Source: Isoperla grammatica (lineage: Eukaryota > Arthropoda > Insecta > Plecoptera > Perlodidae). Taken from it: a stretch of DNA of 64,000 nt. Shown piece after piece: positions 10,490 through 23,286 of this stretch. Where the stretch lies: positions 4,647,458-4,711,457 of the forward strand of contig OX246740.1 in the NCBI GenBank assembly GCA_945910005.1, in the 5' to 3' direction. The translations under genes were made by a program, and so were the position numbers. Below the pieces are notes generated by a model. That model did not search any database. It was not told the origin of the DNA and saw only the letters and a program-made list of their open reading frames with translations. Within the stretch, counting starts at the first letter, position 1; every line of letters begins with the position of its first letter.

Positions 10490-11580
10490 CATTGTACCAT
10501 CCATAGGCATTCAATCGGTATGGTTTGTAAAACCACCATCAGTCATTGCAAAAGGCTAATGGCGTGTGCTTTCGTCAGAAAGTATTCGTTCAAGATGTTA
10601 AGAAAATGCAACCGTTTTCGAGCAACACGCTACTATGACTAAGTCGAGAATGGTTGTTGCCAGAGTTAGACATATTTTTTCCATACAAGTCCAAGTGTGG
10701 AAACCTGTAGGTAAATGTTGTTAAAACTGTGTGATATTTTGTTATAATTTAAGATAATTCCCTTATATGATATAGTATATTTTGAATATATTTTATTGTA
10801 CATTATTAGTTTGTTTAGTATAACACCAAATACGGTACAGCCCCTTTCATCGTCGGCATGCACATTGTTTTCCAATAGATCTCCATTGCCTCTCCTAGTC
10901 TTATGTGGTGTAAACTTCCCCTTAGTTGGTTTCTTCACATTCATAGTCTTCTTAATCTTCTGAAAAATGATGCATCTAGGGGCTACACTGTACATATTTG
11001 GTAGGTAGGTAAAGCAACAACGTCTATATTTTTACATAATTGGTCTGCTGGTAATTTCAGACCATCTCCGATAGAAACGGTCTGGAACCGCTTTGAAGCA
11101 CCATTGTATGGCCCGTGTGTGCACTGCCTTACACATTCAGGTGCACTGGTGCCATCTTAATACACTACCGACGGAATTGTTTATATGCCCATTTCTTATT
11201 AATGATGTTGATACATCATTTGTTCCACATTTACAGGAATCTTATGAACAGGCCTAGTTGTACATCTGCAGGACTAAAACCTTGTTTCAACAAGTAACAA
11301 GCACAGGTTACTACCAATCAATACTAATAGTTAGAATAAAAGAGTAGCAGTATTTCATTGTATTGACTATATGAAGTGGATCAGAGATTTTGTCTTTCTG
11401 AGCTACCTTATAAGATCTGTAGGCCTCTAGCCTTGCACTTCTGTATCCTGCTTGCAAGTACACTCTTCCATTACAATCTTGGTTGATATAGCCGTATTGT
11501 ACTTCTGTACTAGTTACATTAGAAACAATATGTGTTTATTATGTAAGTAAAGTCACAACTGCAAATAAAAACTGTAACAC
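10490..11580 (+). other. PHKG 3' UTR and candidate polyadenylation sites
   Basis: Non-coding sequence after the PHKG stop. AATAAA occurs at 11335-11340 and 11564-11569, either of which could end the mRNA; the transcript end is inferred. The open frame at 10666-10995 on the - strand has no recognisable protein character. Confidence 0.45.
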
Positions 11581-13223
11581 TAATTTGACTGATTCAGTTA
11601 TAATTTTTTAAACAGATTGACATGGTACGTCTGAGATATTATAAATATAGAACAGAAAGATGTACAGTATTTCAATACTACAGTTATATAGAGGGAAGGA
11701 GAAGTAAGTAACGGGTGATGGCCGTATGCAGAGTAAGTGTCAAGTTAAGTACAGGATTTGTTGTTATGGAATTGTTTTATTACATGCTATTATCCATAAG
11801 AAGAACAAACTCCATAGCAACCATAAACAAATCACATACTTAACTCAACTGTGCGTCAAAACCTGCAATTTGGTTTCAAGTGAGAACTCAACCACTATGA
11901 GTCTATGCATATCAGTGTTTAATTAACGAAGAATACGAGACCCCTTTGGTTTGTGTGGGCAGGAAACCCACAATGTCAACTTTGAGTTGTGTGTAACTGT
12001 GCATTTGATACTACCACTAGGCCTGTTTAATAGGATACTACACTGGCAATCAGACAGTTTGGCTGCCACTACCCTAGTCAAGTCGAAGTTGGTGTTACAT
12101 AGTTGTTTTGGGATAGAATGTGTGTTCTTCACATTTTTTACAAAAACAGTTTATCTGTCTAACAGCTTTATTATGTGTCACATCACAGTAGTATTAGCTA
12201 ACTTTTAAAAGCCTTAAATGACTTATAAATAATATGTACATAGTACATTAATTACACATTATGTATATATAATTATTGTGCCAACATAATTGCATTGGCT
12301 TGTGTGGCTAGAACACACATTTCTGATGTGTTTTTGTTCAGTTAGACTAATTGTAATTCGCAGGTCATACGACTTTGATTAATCCCTTTAGTACTACATA
12401 TTTGTTAAGTTTAAATTTAGCTACCATCTTACTCCTATGATTCATGTTGATTCATTTATAATTTGTAATCAGTCTTACGGTCTTACCTTCACTGCCATTA
12501 CCATTACTTTCATAATATTATATTGGTCATATTATGATGTCCACAGGTTGTTGACTTTGAGCACACACACGTATAATGTGAATTGGTTTGTATACTACTG
12601 TAATTGTGTTTTGGTTTTTACATAAGAACTTTGAATTCCAAATTTGATGCAGGATTAATTTGATCAGTATAATCATAATTTATGTTTTGTTATCCCTGGC
12701 TTTAATATTTGTGCTGGATACATATTGGATGGTTTGTATAAAACAATCTGTAATAATTTATTATATACATTATACATGTGTAAAAGACAAATTTAGTTTA
12801 CTTATTTTAACCATTCAATCCAAAATGTCTGTCCTTCAACTATTGCTGTTTGTACATGAATAATAATTTGATAATTTGTAATTGAGTATATCCCGATTAA
12901 TAAATAATTATTGTAATAATAGCCTAGTTCGTCCACCACCAGACATATGTTATAATGCGAGTATCGAGATATTAATTGGCTTGCCCTGGTTGAGGCCCCG
13001 ACACCTGCCCGGCAATTGAGGAGTCCTAGGCCCGATTTCTAGTTGTGATTGGTTTTTTAATTTCTGGATTATACAGTACCTGTACTCTTCATATAGGCCA
13101 ATCTATGCTATTTTCTAGATGCGTTGTATTGTATGACAGCACGAAACAATTACAAATATGGTTTTTTATTAGCCAAAAAGTTCGATAATCTCTTAATGTT
13201 TATAAATCTGCCACTCACATGTG
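10491..13223. other. AT-rich sequence between PHKG and MNT, nothing further recognised
   Basis: After the PHKG 3' UTR no exon, RNA gene or terminal-repeat element could be supported. Small open frames are scattered on both strands and have no family character. A stretch near 11760-11830 (TTTTATTACATGCTAT followed by CCATAAGAAGAACAAAC) resembles part of the intronic sequence near 48165, suggesting an old dispersed repeat. Confidence 0.4.
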
Positions 13224-13231
13224 GTCGCAAC

Positions 13232-13690
13232 TAGGGATGACTTCGGATATCCGGAAACCGGTTCGGAACCGGTTCCCAATTGCAATCCGGTTCCATTTTT
13301 TGGAACCGGTCCTATTTTTTTCGAATGCTGTCGGTACGACACCGGTAAAAGCGCGCAGCGAGCCACCACAATCGTCGCCGCCGGTGTCGTCTGCTAATGT
13401 AGGCTGACCGGTCGACCCACCCCTACTGCACGCCAGTAGCTCTTTGTTTTTCGTGCCGCAAACAACGTGAGTGATTAGTTGACACTTGACAATGAGTGCT
13501 TCAAGTAGCTCGAAACGAGCGAATTCGTCATTTGTGTGGGACTATTGTACGAAAGTCAAAGACAAACAGGCTTAGTGGCACATAGATATTATGTGATATA
13601 AGCAAAATTAAAATGTTCAAGAACCGGTTTTGAACCGGATCCGGCGCGGGAGGATCCGGTTCCGAATTATTAGATCCGAAGTCATCCCTA
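13232..13690. mobile_element. Non-autonomous hAT element, CCGGTTCC-rich ends
   Basis: Termini TAGGGATGACTTCGGAT / ATCCGAAGTCATCCCTA with an imperfect 8-bp target duplication: GTCGCAAC at 13224-13231 and GTCCCAAC at 13691-13698, seven of eight matching. Subterminal regions repeat short palindromes such as AACCGGTT and GGAACCGG. No transposase. It belongs with 44908-45377 and 55951-56505, which share the TAGGGATGAC terminus. Confidence 0.87.
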
Positions 13691-13698
13691 GTCCCAAC

Positions 13699-15250
13699 AT
13701 ATATTTTCAGTGTGGTTTATCATGATAAGATTTTGCTAGTGCTGGTCATTGCAGCCACTCCCCAGCTGCTCTCGGCATCAAGGTATGAGGCCCCCCCCCC
13801 CCGAACACAGCTATCGGTAATGGGACATTATCAGCAAATTATCAATTTTAGTAGGTATTGTCAGAAACTAAACTTGATTATTTTTTTCGTTGTGCATTTT
13901 ATTTAGGGTTTTATAAGCATCTAAAAATGTCAACATGCCCCCAGCACTCATAAGCATTTCCTTAGTATCCCACTTCATTTTTGTTTCCACATTTTCATAC
14001 CCCCCCTCCCTTACATTCATCTCCATGTTACCTTCTCCCACCCCAAGGTTACTACAAAGGAATCTTTTACCCCACCCTCTTCCTAATGAGAATTGTGACC
14101 TTATGTATCTTTAAAAAATGACCTACAATTTTTGTGAAAATTAAAATTATTTTTTAATTTTGTTTGCATTATTTATTAATCATGCGTATTATCGAGGCAT
14201 CGTAAGTTCATAACCAACCAAAGCCACTAAAGTTAAAATGTTCAAGGTTATCCATCTGTTTGGGGTAGCGGTCTTTTACACCACCGTCTCCACAGACCGT
14301 GTGAATAAGGCCTGTATGTGCAGCATGTGAACAAAGGCTTGGTTGTCATGGTGAAGCACTGGTTGTTGAAATTCGATTTGCACAATTCCATCAACGAGTT
14401 TAAACCTGTTGCATGTATTTACATTAAACCGTACGTCAACACACGCATCGAAATATTGTATTATTATTAATTCTACAAACACCGTGGTTTATTTTTTGGC
14501 AATTGATTTGTTTATGGTGACCATCTGGCAACTATGTTTAGCTGTGGCTGAGGGGTATCTTACCACGTGATCTATTGAAAACGTGACAGTTGCTGGCTGC
14601 CAAGCACAAGGCTCGCTTTTGCCCGGGACACGGCGGTAAGCTTGGGCCAAATAACGCCTTAGTTACTTAGTTAGCCTCCTGAATGACTAACTAATGCAAT
14701 TTTTGAGCATTTTTAAATCGATATAGGTGGTTAACGTGTTCTTACAACGTGTTTTCTCTTTATTTTGAAGTTTTATTGTTGCTGTGTGGGCAGCGGGGCG
14801 AGTAGAAATGAACACGCCCTAGTGAACGTTACGTCACATGGAGCTCTGTGATTGGTCGTCTCCGAAGGCCCAGACACGTGAACTGTGAAGCGAGCCAGCA
14901 AGCATGGTAGGCTAGTTGATGCGCAGTGGTCGGTAAAGTTTCCAGGATAACTGATCGATTTGACGTGTCCAAAAACCAAACAAAGTGTGCTTCCATGGTG
15001 AGTGTAAATCGAAGACTCGTGTGTTGAATAAGTGAGCTTACTTTCCAGTGCACGTGTAAAGCGTTACACGTTAAAATAAAAGCTAAACTTGTTGAAATAC
15101 ACAGTAGTAATGACAATAACTTTGGCTGGATGCGTGGCGTGTTCGCGGTCCATAATTGCCCGACCAATCATTGCATCGCTTTTTTGTGACGTAACATTTT
15201 AGCCGGCGAATCGCGGGCATTTGTCTTTCTCAAACCAAACATTCACCACG
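13699..15250. promoter_or_regulatory. Upstream region of MNT with CACGTG E-boxes and CCAAT motifs
   Basis: Canonical E-boxes CACGTG occur at 14564, 14875 and 15051, and ATTGG (CCAAT) motifs near 14851 and 15165. CACGTG is the binding site of MYC/MAX and MNT/MAX dimers, so feedback from the same network is plausible. The transcription start is not visible; a less AT-rich stretch about 14,580-15,440 suggests the promoter lies here. No coding exon recognised. Confidence 0.45.
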
Positions 15251-15438
15251 GGGGCTGGGAGGACCGTGGCTGGTCCCGGGTCGAAGGGCTGCCAAGCTGA
15301 AGCTGTGCAGCCCTCAAAACACATTAGTTTGTTTACAGTTTTTGTCAAAGTGTCCGTGCTTGACTGTACTCTTCTCACGGTTTCGTTAGGGTTGTGATAG
15401 TGTGATAGTTGTGTACATATTCATATTTAAAAAGAACA

Positions 15439-15520
15439 ATGAGTTTGGAAACATTGTTGGAGGCTGCTCGCTTTGTGGAACTGCAAGAAGCTCAACGCCT
15501 ACAACAAAATTCCTCACGTG
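15439..15520 (+). CDS. MNT: MNT exon 1: SIN3-interaction domain
   Basis: Start codon and first 27 codons plus one base (phase 1 donor CACGTG|GTAAGT). The peptide MSLETLLEAARFVELQEAQ matches the N-terminal SIN3-interaction domain of MNT and MXD proteins (MSIETLLEAA in vertebrate MNT), an amphipathic helix that recruits the SIN3-HDAC corepressor. The exon ends inside a CACGTG. The next exon whose phase and protein character fit is at 41135, leaving a 25.6 kb intron; a small extra exon inside it cannot be excluded. Confidence 0.93.
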
Positions 15521-18500
15521 GTAAGTTGTACATACATAAATAATCGCATGTGTTGTGAAATTTGACCTAATCTCCTATGGTTTCACGATCAAGGCCAAGC
15601 CAGCTCGCTGCAAGCCTAGCCCCACGCGCTCGGTTTTTTTGTTCGGTCCATGCACGAGCACGACTGTCAGAAGGCTGTTCGATTCGTTGGCCGTACCCCC
15701 GTGCACATGCCGAGCAGGGAGACACTTTTGTTCCCGGGTTCGAAATGGTTTGCGTGAATTTGGCTAGGTCGTTTTGAACACATTGGGCTATTTGCGTGCA
15801 GCAAGCCAGCCAGCGTGCGTTGACGACGTGTCTTGTTATCGATTACCGTACAGGAACTCGCGGTAGGCCCCGCACCGAGCATAGCTGCCAAATCTCAGCA
15901 TTTTGTGAACAGGTGCGCAGGAAAAACGTCTTGTCTTAAATTCACAGTTATTTAGCTCAGTTACCAACTCTCCTCAACAATGTCTAGATGTTAAACAATT
16001 TAATTTCCCCAGAGCCATAACAAACTGAACTGTTTTTAAATACGAGTCTTCGATATGTCATTCTCAACCAGTAAATTTCCTAGTAAATAGGCATAATGTA
16101 AGCTATTTTATTACTAGACAAGCATACATCATAGCCTACACGCCTTATGTTTCAACTGCTACCAGCAAATATACGCAAATAAAGTGTGCGTAGGCCAAGG
16201 GTATTGTCACTTCTCCACCGACGACAGCCTAGCCAGAGAATAGGCCTATAATTACGCGTGGACGTGGCCCCTGAACGAGCATACTACTTGTCATGATGTA
16301 GTCGTTGAACGCTGTGTTGCCAACTCGTTCCTTTGTTACAGTTCAGTTCGTCCCCACCAGTTGCTAGTTATCATGATAGTGTATTTAGATAACACGGGTC
16401 GTAAATTTGAAATTGCAAAAGAAAAGGGGTATTTGTTATCTCATTAATACGCTGTTTAGGTTTTGTTCACACCTGAGCTGAGCCATATGCAAGTGAACTG
16501 GGTCCGCGGGTTGGCGGCTGATTATCTTGACCGAAATGACCTTCAAACCTTTCGCGCCTTTTCTTCCGAACCATCCTTACTGAAAAAGGGCAAAAAGTCG
16601 AGATCTCTCAGGAGTGGTTTTTTATTCTACAGGTAGACACCTTTCACCTTGCCCAAGCTAAACGGGTTGGGGGACAAAAGCGACGTAAGATTGGGATACA
16701 ATCGTCGCACAACTGAAATAGTCTGTACGCGAACCTGTTTGAACAATGTTTTCTTAAATTTCTTAGTTTTGTAATGTCAGCATTTTTGTTGACTACGGAT
16801 TTCACACATATGTGTACAGGACTCTGTTAATGTCATTAGATGTGTGTATTATTATTTGCGTCCGGTCGCAAACCCGTCAAGGACAGTGAATCACAGACTT
16901 TCCAACAATCAACGAACGATTAAGGTATGAATACGTCAGTTTGAATGACGACGAAGTTTCTCCCACTCGACGGCTGCTTTACGTGTGTCCGACCACGTGT
17001 GCAAGCACATTGAGTATGGTTACGCGTAGACAGGTTGCCGTGTCGTATGTAGGTATAGAAGAAACCGGTTTTGTCTCATGGCTCGGTTCGTGAGCAGCAA
17101 CAGCAGCAGCTTGATTCAAATCGCAATTTGAAAGATCGATCGAAAGGGGACAATTTTCGTTAGGAGTTGGCTCTACGTCAATGCATTCCTTTATTTATCT
17201 TTCAATTGCGGCACCCTACTTGGCGTACGTCTTCAAAGATTTACTTGACATAGTTGGGGGGGGGGGGGGGGATTTAACTGGTATGCCTATTGCCTACTTT
17301 TCCTTACAATTATCATATTCTCGACAAATTGAATATGTCAATGCTTGCACTTGCACGTGACTGATTTTCATGCTCAATTCCCGCCATTGACAATTCACAT
17401 TGGAAACTTGTATTTTACCTTTGAACCGTTGTAGTGTATTATCGTAGAGTCGGTGGTTGAAGTCACGCGCTGGCTGTTGCGCGCCACTGTAGCAACAACG
17501 TAACGCTCGGTGAGACATGGGACAGACGGTCACATAACGAAATAGTATGGAAGGAGGGAGGTTCCTATGCCTGTCAGCCACGCGTAGGGACGGGGGTCCC
17601 AAACTTAATACATAATAATTCTCTTCAGTGTTCCATTTTTTTATTATTTTTTTTTTTTTAGGTTTTCTGATTTTTGTACTACACAAGAGACAGTATTTCA
17701 GTTTTTTACATTCAGTCCGGTATTTTTTCTGAAACGCTCAGAAATCACTCAAAAATCCCTGATTTTAAACATTTTCGTCTGCGGCGCTGTAGTTAGCGGC
17801 GCTAAACCCCTTACTATTTTTGCCTGAAGTCACTTGTCCCGCCGTCTTCATTTCGAAATATGGCAATCCTAACTGACCCCCCATTACAAAACGTGGCTTA
17901 TCGAGTTGCCTCAACTTGATGATACTGATAGGTAGAAGCAAGGGGTACTTGGGTCAGCATATTATTGTGATCACATCCTCGCTCACATAAATTTTTTTCC
18001 ACGTGTTCTTATTATTTTATTACCCTCTTTTTGACCTGAAGCCCACCCTTTCCCGGTTGACCCAGCTTAGAATAGGTCCAGACTGCCTGTCTGTCGCAAG
18101 ACACGTCCACAAAGCCGTCGTCATAATAAATAATAAAAATAAATGAAACAGAGACAGACACTGTCACAGGAACACTAGGAAATAGAACACAAAATATATC
18201 ACTTCCTGAGTTCAATCCCCAGTCTGAGTAAAATAGTTTTGGCAGTTGCTATATCGCATCAATGCATCATGCGGGGACGGAGTTGGCATTGGCATTAGCT
18301 CAAAGTCTGTGCATTTATGATTATACAGCCATTAATCATACGTATTTATTCAGTAATAAGCGTTTAATTTGTATGGGATTGTATTGTACTCATCCCTATT
18401 ATGTACTACGCTCTAAGCAAGGGTTGAATACACATGCAACCTATTAGACCCGGCTATGGGTGACTTGAGGGATAGGGGTTTAATGTATTGCTGTCTTGCA

Positions 18501-21500
18501 TCTTCCTGTCACTTTCTTGGAAGGTCTAAGGACTTTTAAATTAAAATTAAATCGGATTATTTGTTATGTTACCATTATTGGTTTTTTGAAGTAGGTATCC
18601 GTTTTTGCTATGAAATCACAATGACGTTGGTGGAAGTGACACAGCACGGCTGTGAAAGCGAAGGATGTTGTTTGATTAATGCAAGCCCGGGGAATTGGAC
18701 CGTGTTTTGTGCATTTCACAAGATATGCTAGTTGGACATTAGGCCTACCAGTACCTACCGTACCATTCAGTACGCAAGACCGACAGAGTAGGACTGAACT
18801 CGTGTTTCTAATGTTTTTTGTATTGAATATCATTGATCTGCTTTTGTTTGAACATTGTTTCCGTTGTTGTGTAATGTTTTCCATTTCCATGTTGATTGTA
18901 ATCTTCCCGCCGCTTGTATACGTTAACCGCAAGCTATTGTTGTGAGGCTGTCCTTTGTTGTAACTACATTACATAGATTGTTTTTAAAATATACATTGAT
19001 TTCTGTCCGCATGTATCTTTAGCTAGATAGTAAATATTTGTATATGTGTTGTGTATACTGTAAAGGCTACTTATTATTGGGCTTTACATCTAAAATGTGT
19101 GTCGGTATTTGTCTAGTAGTATAGCCTACGCCGCGTACCGACACATCATATTTAACTGCGCGTGTTGAATGAATAATTGAACGGAATTGACTCCGCCTGG
19201 CGTGGTACTTAGCCAAGATGAAGCCACCACGTACGTGTATTACATTGTTTGTATACTACCACAACATTACAATCTTGTAGGAGTTTGACCCGCGCCCACC
19301 GTAGGTTATTCACCCTGACTGAGGATTTCCGTGTTATCCTCAGTCACAGTTACCGCTCACACCGATCTCCGGGTGTTGTTGTCTCACTTTCTTTCATCGT
19401 AATCACAGAAGATACCGAAGAATATCATTGTTTTACCTTATCGCGCATTTCCTATCGTGTATGAGTTAGTTAAGATTGAGATAGGTATTGGATGTGTTTG
19501 TGTTCTGTTCTATCTATAATCGTGACGTTTTCAAGGGTATTGGGTACAATCACATGTGGAGTGAATCATCCATGCATCGACTCGGCCGCGGTGAAAGCTG
19601 CCGCACATGCCACGTGGTGTGCTAACGTCAACGCTAGGAATAGTACTCGAGCGGGGGGGGGAGCGATGCGGTGATTACATTCGGGAGCTATTTTATTCGG
19701 AAAATGCGGTAGGCCACCGACGTAATTCTGCTTATCCCAACGAGGATATCGGAACGTTAGGCGCGTCTTTACACGCACGCGCACAAGGGTAATCCAAGCG
19801 TGCCATTACGTAGGTGTGTGTGTTGTGCTTCCACGTGTATTCGGATGCATTGTTGCCATATTGAATGTGTTGACCGCGAGCTGGTGGTCTGGCAACATCG
19901 CATAAAACGAGTCACCGTCCGTATATACTAACCACTACGCACGAGGGCAAGTGTTGATGTAAAATAATAATGATTGGTGTAATAAATAATGATTGAGATT
20001 GTGGAAATTGAAATAAACCGAGGTAGTATAAATGTGCTTTGACACGTGACGGTAGCTATTTTTTAAATTTTATTTCATAAAACTTGCTACCTGCATAATC
20101 CTGCTAAGTGCATCATTTTGTGTGAATCACTGACACTTGTACATTACATTTTATAGTGGGTTCAGCAGTTGGGGACTGTCGACTTAATCAGCACATCGCT
20201 GTCTAAAGAACAAAATCACTCGAGTGCAATTTTAGCACAAATTATTATAGATTAATGACTACAAAAAAATTATTAAAAATTCATCACATACATAGAATCA
20301 AAACCTGCCGAGTGATTATCCAATCGCAGACCATCTTCAGAACCTAATACAACTCATTGGTTAAAAAAAACTTCCAACCAAATATCGTACCGGCTACGAC
20401 TGTATTTTCAGATATTTTGACGTTATTCCTGGTTTGGCTCCTTGGTGTCTGGTGTGGCACATTTATAAGACTCACAGTGACGGTTTTGTAGGTTCGTACT
20501 CGTACTGCATTATACGTGTCAAATAAATAAATTAAATTAAGGGCAGATATGAACACCTTTTACTCGAACAACTCTTCTGCACTCACTTGTATACGATATG
20601 GTCAGTGGCGTAGCTAGAGAACCACGGGCCCCCGGGCAATAGAACCGAAATCGAGCTGGCGGGCCCCTATTATATACTGGCAAACGTAATTTTGTATTGT
20701 GTCCGGGATTACGTTCATGATCATTTATATTTTGACGCTAGTCGACTAGTCTTGTCACATCGGCAAACAAAACAATTGAGTCGGTAATTTTTGCGTTAAG
20801 TCTGCTAGGTTCCCAAAATTGGGATTTATACTTTATAGACTTGTTTTTTTCTTTTACATGAAGAGCAACAATAATGAAAACTGGGATCTGAGACGAAATT
20901 GTCAATATGCACAAAATTAGTGTAACAATATTCAACTTAAATAACATGGATTCGCCATTGATTTAGAACTTTCAATTTTTATCTTACCCGATAGCAAATC
21001 GATTGATTAGGTGATCGTAGTACATACTTTTTCAGCGATTTTCGATCGGAAGTGTTCTCATCCAATGCATTATTCACAATTTTGAATAAGAGCGTTCTGA
21101 ACTTGCAACATTAACTGGTAGTGTATTAGAAAATTATCATCTATTGGCGTTCACAGAACAAACATAAGAAAGTGGAATATGCAGTATTTAGAACCTATAA
21201 TTTTATATAGATGCAAGATTTGCAATGTCGTTTATTGAACACGACCGAAATGAGATGATTTGCATCGGCAAGTATTAATTTAATAATTTTTCGTATGTGT
21301 TTATTGAAGCCTTAAAACATTGATAGGTTTCCACTCAGGCCAGTCTAGAACAGCCACCGCGGATGGCCTGATTGTGAAGAAATGTGTGTGTATATATACC
21401 ACAATCATGACAAATCAAAGTTGCTTCATAAGGAAATTTGAAATGTACATGTGACACGTTCATTTCCTTCCAGACAATTGTTTACTGTTGTGTCGTTCTC

Positions 21501-22467
21501 GCCGTCTAGTTCTGCGTACAGTCTCTTCGTTTCCCCGTATATAGACGTGTGTGTGCACACAGGCTGTTTGTCCGCGGACTTTCTCGCGATACCGGTCTGC
21601 ATAGACAGATAGACAGACAGACACTCGCGACATCTGTCGGCAACGCCGGCGAACTAACCACCCCCCGTGTACGGCCACGTGAGTAGGGAGCCCGGCCACG
21701 TGTTCACGTCCACGTGCTGCGTATACTCAGGCGTTGATTGGCCGTTGACCCGTCTGTTTCTACGTGTCGCACTCACTTATTGGGCATGCGAGTCGATGTC
21801 GAACTGATTGGTTTGGTCAGCATTCGGGATTGATCGTGCTGTCACCCGAATCAGAGCTCTGTAACGCTCAATAATATAGCTGGTTCCCCTCAGATTATAA
21901 TTCAGGTTGAAACGCTTATGATGTGTTTCTTCTTTTGATATGAGACTCGAAAATAGAAGGATCAAATTGTTTTTACTTTAATTGATTGGTAATTATTGCT
22001 TATTTATTCCCATTTATGCATAATGAATGAATGGAATGAATGAATGCCAGCCAACGGACCCAAACTAAAATAACTTTTAGGCCTGAAGTAATGAACATAA
22101 AGGCCTACCATAATACAATACACAAGACAAATACTACAAAAATAATTAAACCTTAAAAATGCACAATAGAATACGAATTTACAAAGGTGTATTCTAAACG
22201 TAGTGAGGAAAGTATATTATGCTTGTTTGTATATGAATGAATTCAATTCAATACAATGTATTGTCTTTACGGAGTGGCACCAGTTACATTATCTGATTTC
22301 GAATGGGGACGTTTCGGTTTTAAAACGCATTGCGATGATATAAGCCTGCCCGAATCTGGAATCGACCCTGGACGTCCCACGTTTGACGTCAGCTGTAAGT
22401 AACTGATTATTATTACATATAGTGCAAGTCTCACATTTTACACTGGTGCTGATTAAAACCCCACACA
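15521..22467. other. MNT intron 1, first part: E-boxes and fragments
   Basis: Intronic sequence with CACGTG at 16994, 17354, 18000, 19611, 19832, 20043 and a triple cluster at 21676-21716. A solo terminus like 9664-9996 (CAGTGGCGTAGCTAG) begins at 20603 without a matching right end. G run at 17257-17270. No further exon supported. Confidence 0.5.
21676..21716. promoter_or_regulatory. Cluster of three CACGTG E-boxes in MNT intron 1
   Basis: CACGTG occurs at 21676, 21697 and 21711, three times in 41 bp, in a locally GC-rich stretch. CACGTG is the site for MYC-MAX and MNT-MAX dimers and for several other bHLH-zipper factors. Its position inside MNT suggests an autoregulatory intronic element. 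This rests only on motif density. Confidence 0.4.
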
Positions 22468-22711
22468 GCGCCCGATAACGCCCAACCAGGGTTCGACCCT
22501 AGTGTTGACCAGAGGTGATGTAGTGTGCACATATATGCGAAGAAGCTTCGTTGAAAGGTGGGGTGGGCACCTCGGCTCGAGCGCCGGATAACGCCCAAGC
22601 CAGGGTTCGAACTGGGAACGCAGGAGCCCCTAATGTATACCAGAGGTGATGTGTGCAGATATTTTAAATGCGAAGAAGCTTCGTTGAAAGGTGGGGTGGG
22701 CCCCTCGGCTG
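22468..22711. repeat. Tandem duplication with tRNA-like B-box motifs
   Basis: Two adjacent copies (22468-22580 and 22581-22711). Both contain a CCGATAACGCCC-like start, a GGGTTCGA motif, ACCAGAGGTGATG, GCGAAGAAGCTTCGTTGAAAG and GGTGGGGTGGGC. GGTTCGA resembles the B box of tRNA promoters, so the unit may derive from a SINE. The copies differ by small insertions. Confidence 0.65.
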
Positions 22712-22960
22712 GAACTAGCGCGTTTGTTTTTGGTAATTGTACGTTACTATGTGAGAACATTTCCCACAGTCGGGCCTAGTTGTAAAGTGCAGAGCAAAGC
22801 AAGGCCCCCTCAACACGCGATCTAATTACTTGGTAAACTTACAACATTTGTAGTTTTTTGTTTAATCATAGGCTAGGACTACGGCATATTTTCTGACGAC
22901 TTGGCGGGGTAAATGGTAGGAATGGATAATCTTTTGAATTGATATCATCGTCGATCCTGG

Positions 22961-23079
22961 GCCGCGATTCTGCAAGGATAACAAGACTCTTGTCAACGAG
23001 ATATCAACCGCTACCCCGTGGTTAGGGGATCGCAACAGTGAACATAACAAGAGTCTTGTTATCCTACAGAATCGCGACC
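22961..23079. mobile_element. Short palindromic MITE
   Basis: Inverted repeats of about 32 bp: CGCGATTCTGCAAGGATAAC near the left end and its near-complement GTTATCCTACAGAATCGCG at the right, each with ACAAGACTCTTGT. About 120 bp in total, with no coding capacity. Target duplication not clear. Confidence 0.7.
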
Positions 23080-23286
23080 CTGTTTAGTTTCATAATCGCG
23101 GACCTTTATCAAAACCAGCGTGATGTATAGTAAGGTGTGAACTTAATGTGATGAAAGACTATAAGGGAAGGGGCCGGAATCAAATATTGCAATTGCCCTC
23201 CTTGCGCCCGGTCGCCACGTGCAGGTATTTCACACCCCTCCTCCCACAGCTTGCCTCGACATGTTGTCTTGTTTAGTCCTATACGC

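Noticed and set aside
14773..15167. - strand open frames upstream of MNT (68 and 112 codons)
   Set aside because: No recognisable domain; probably chance frames in the more GC-rich promoter region.
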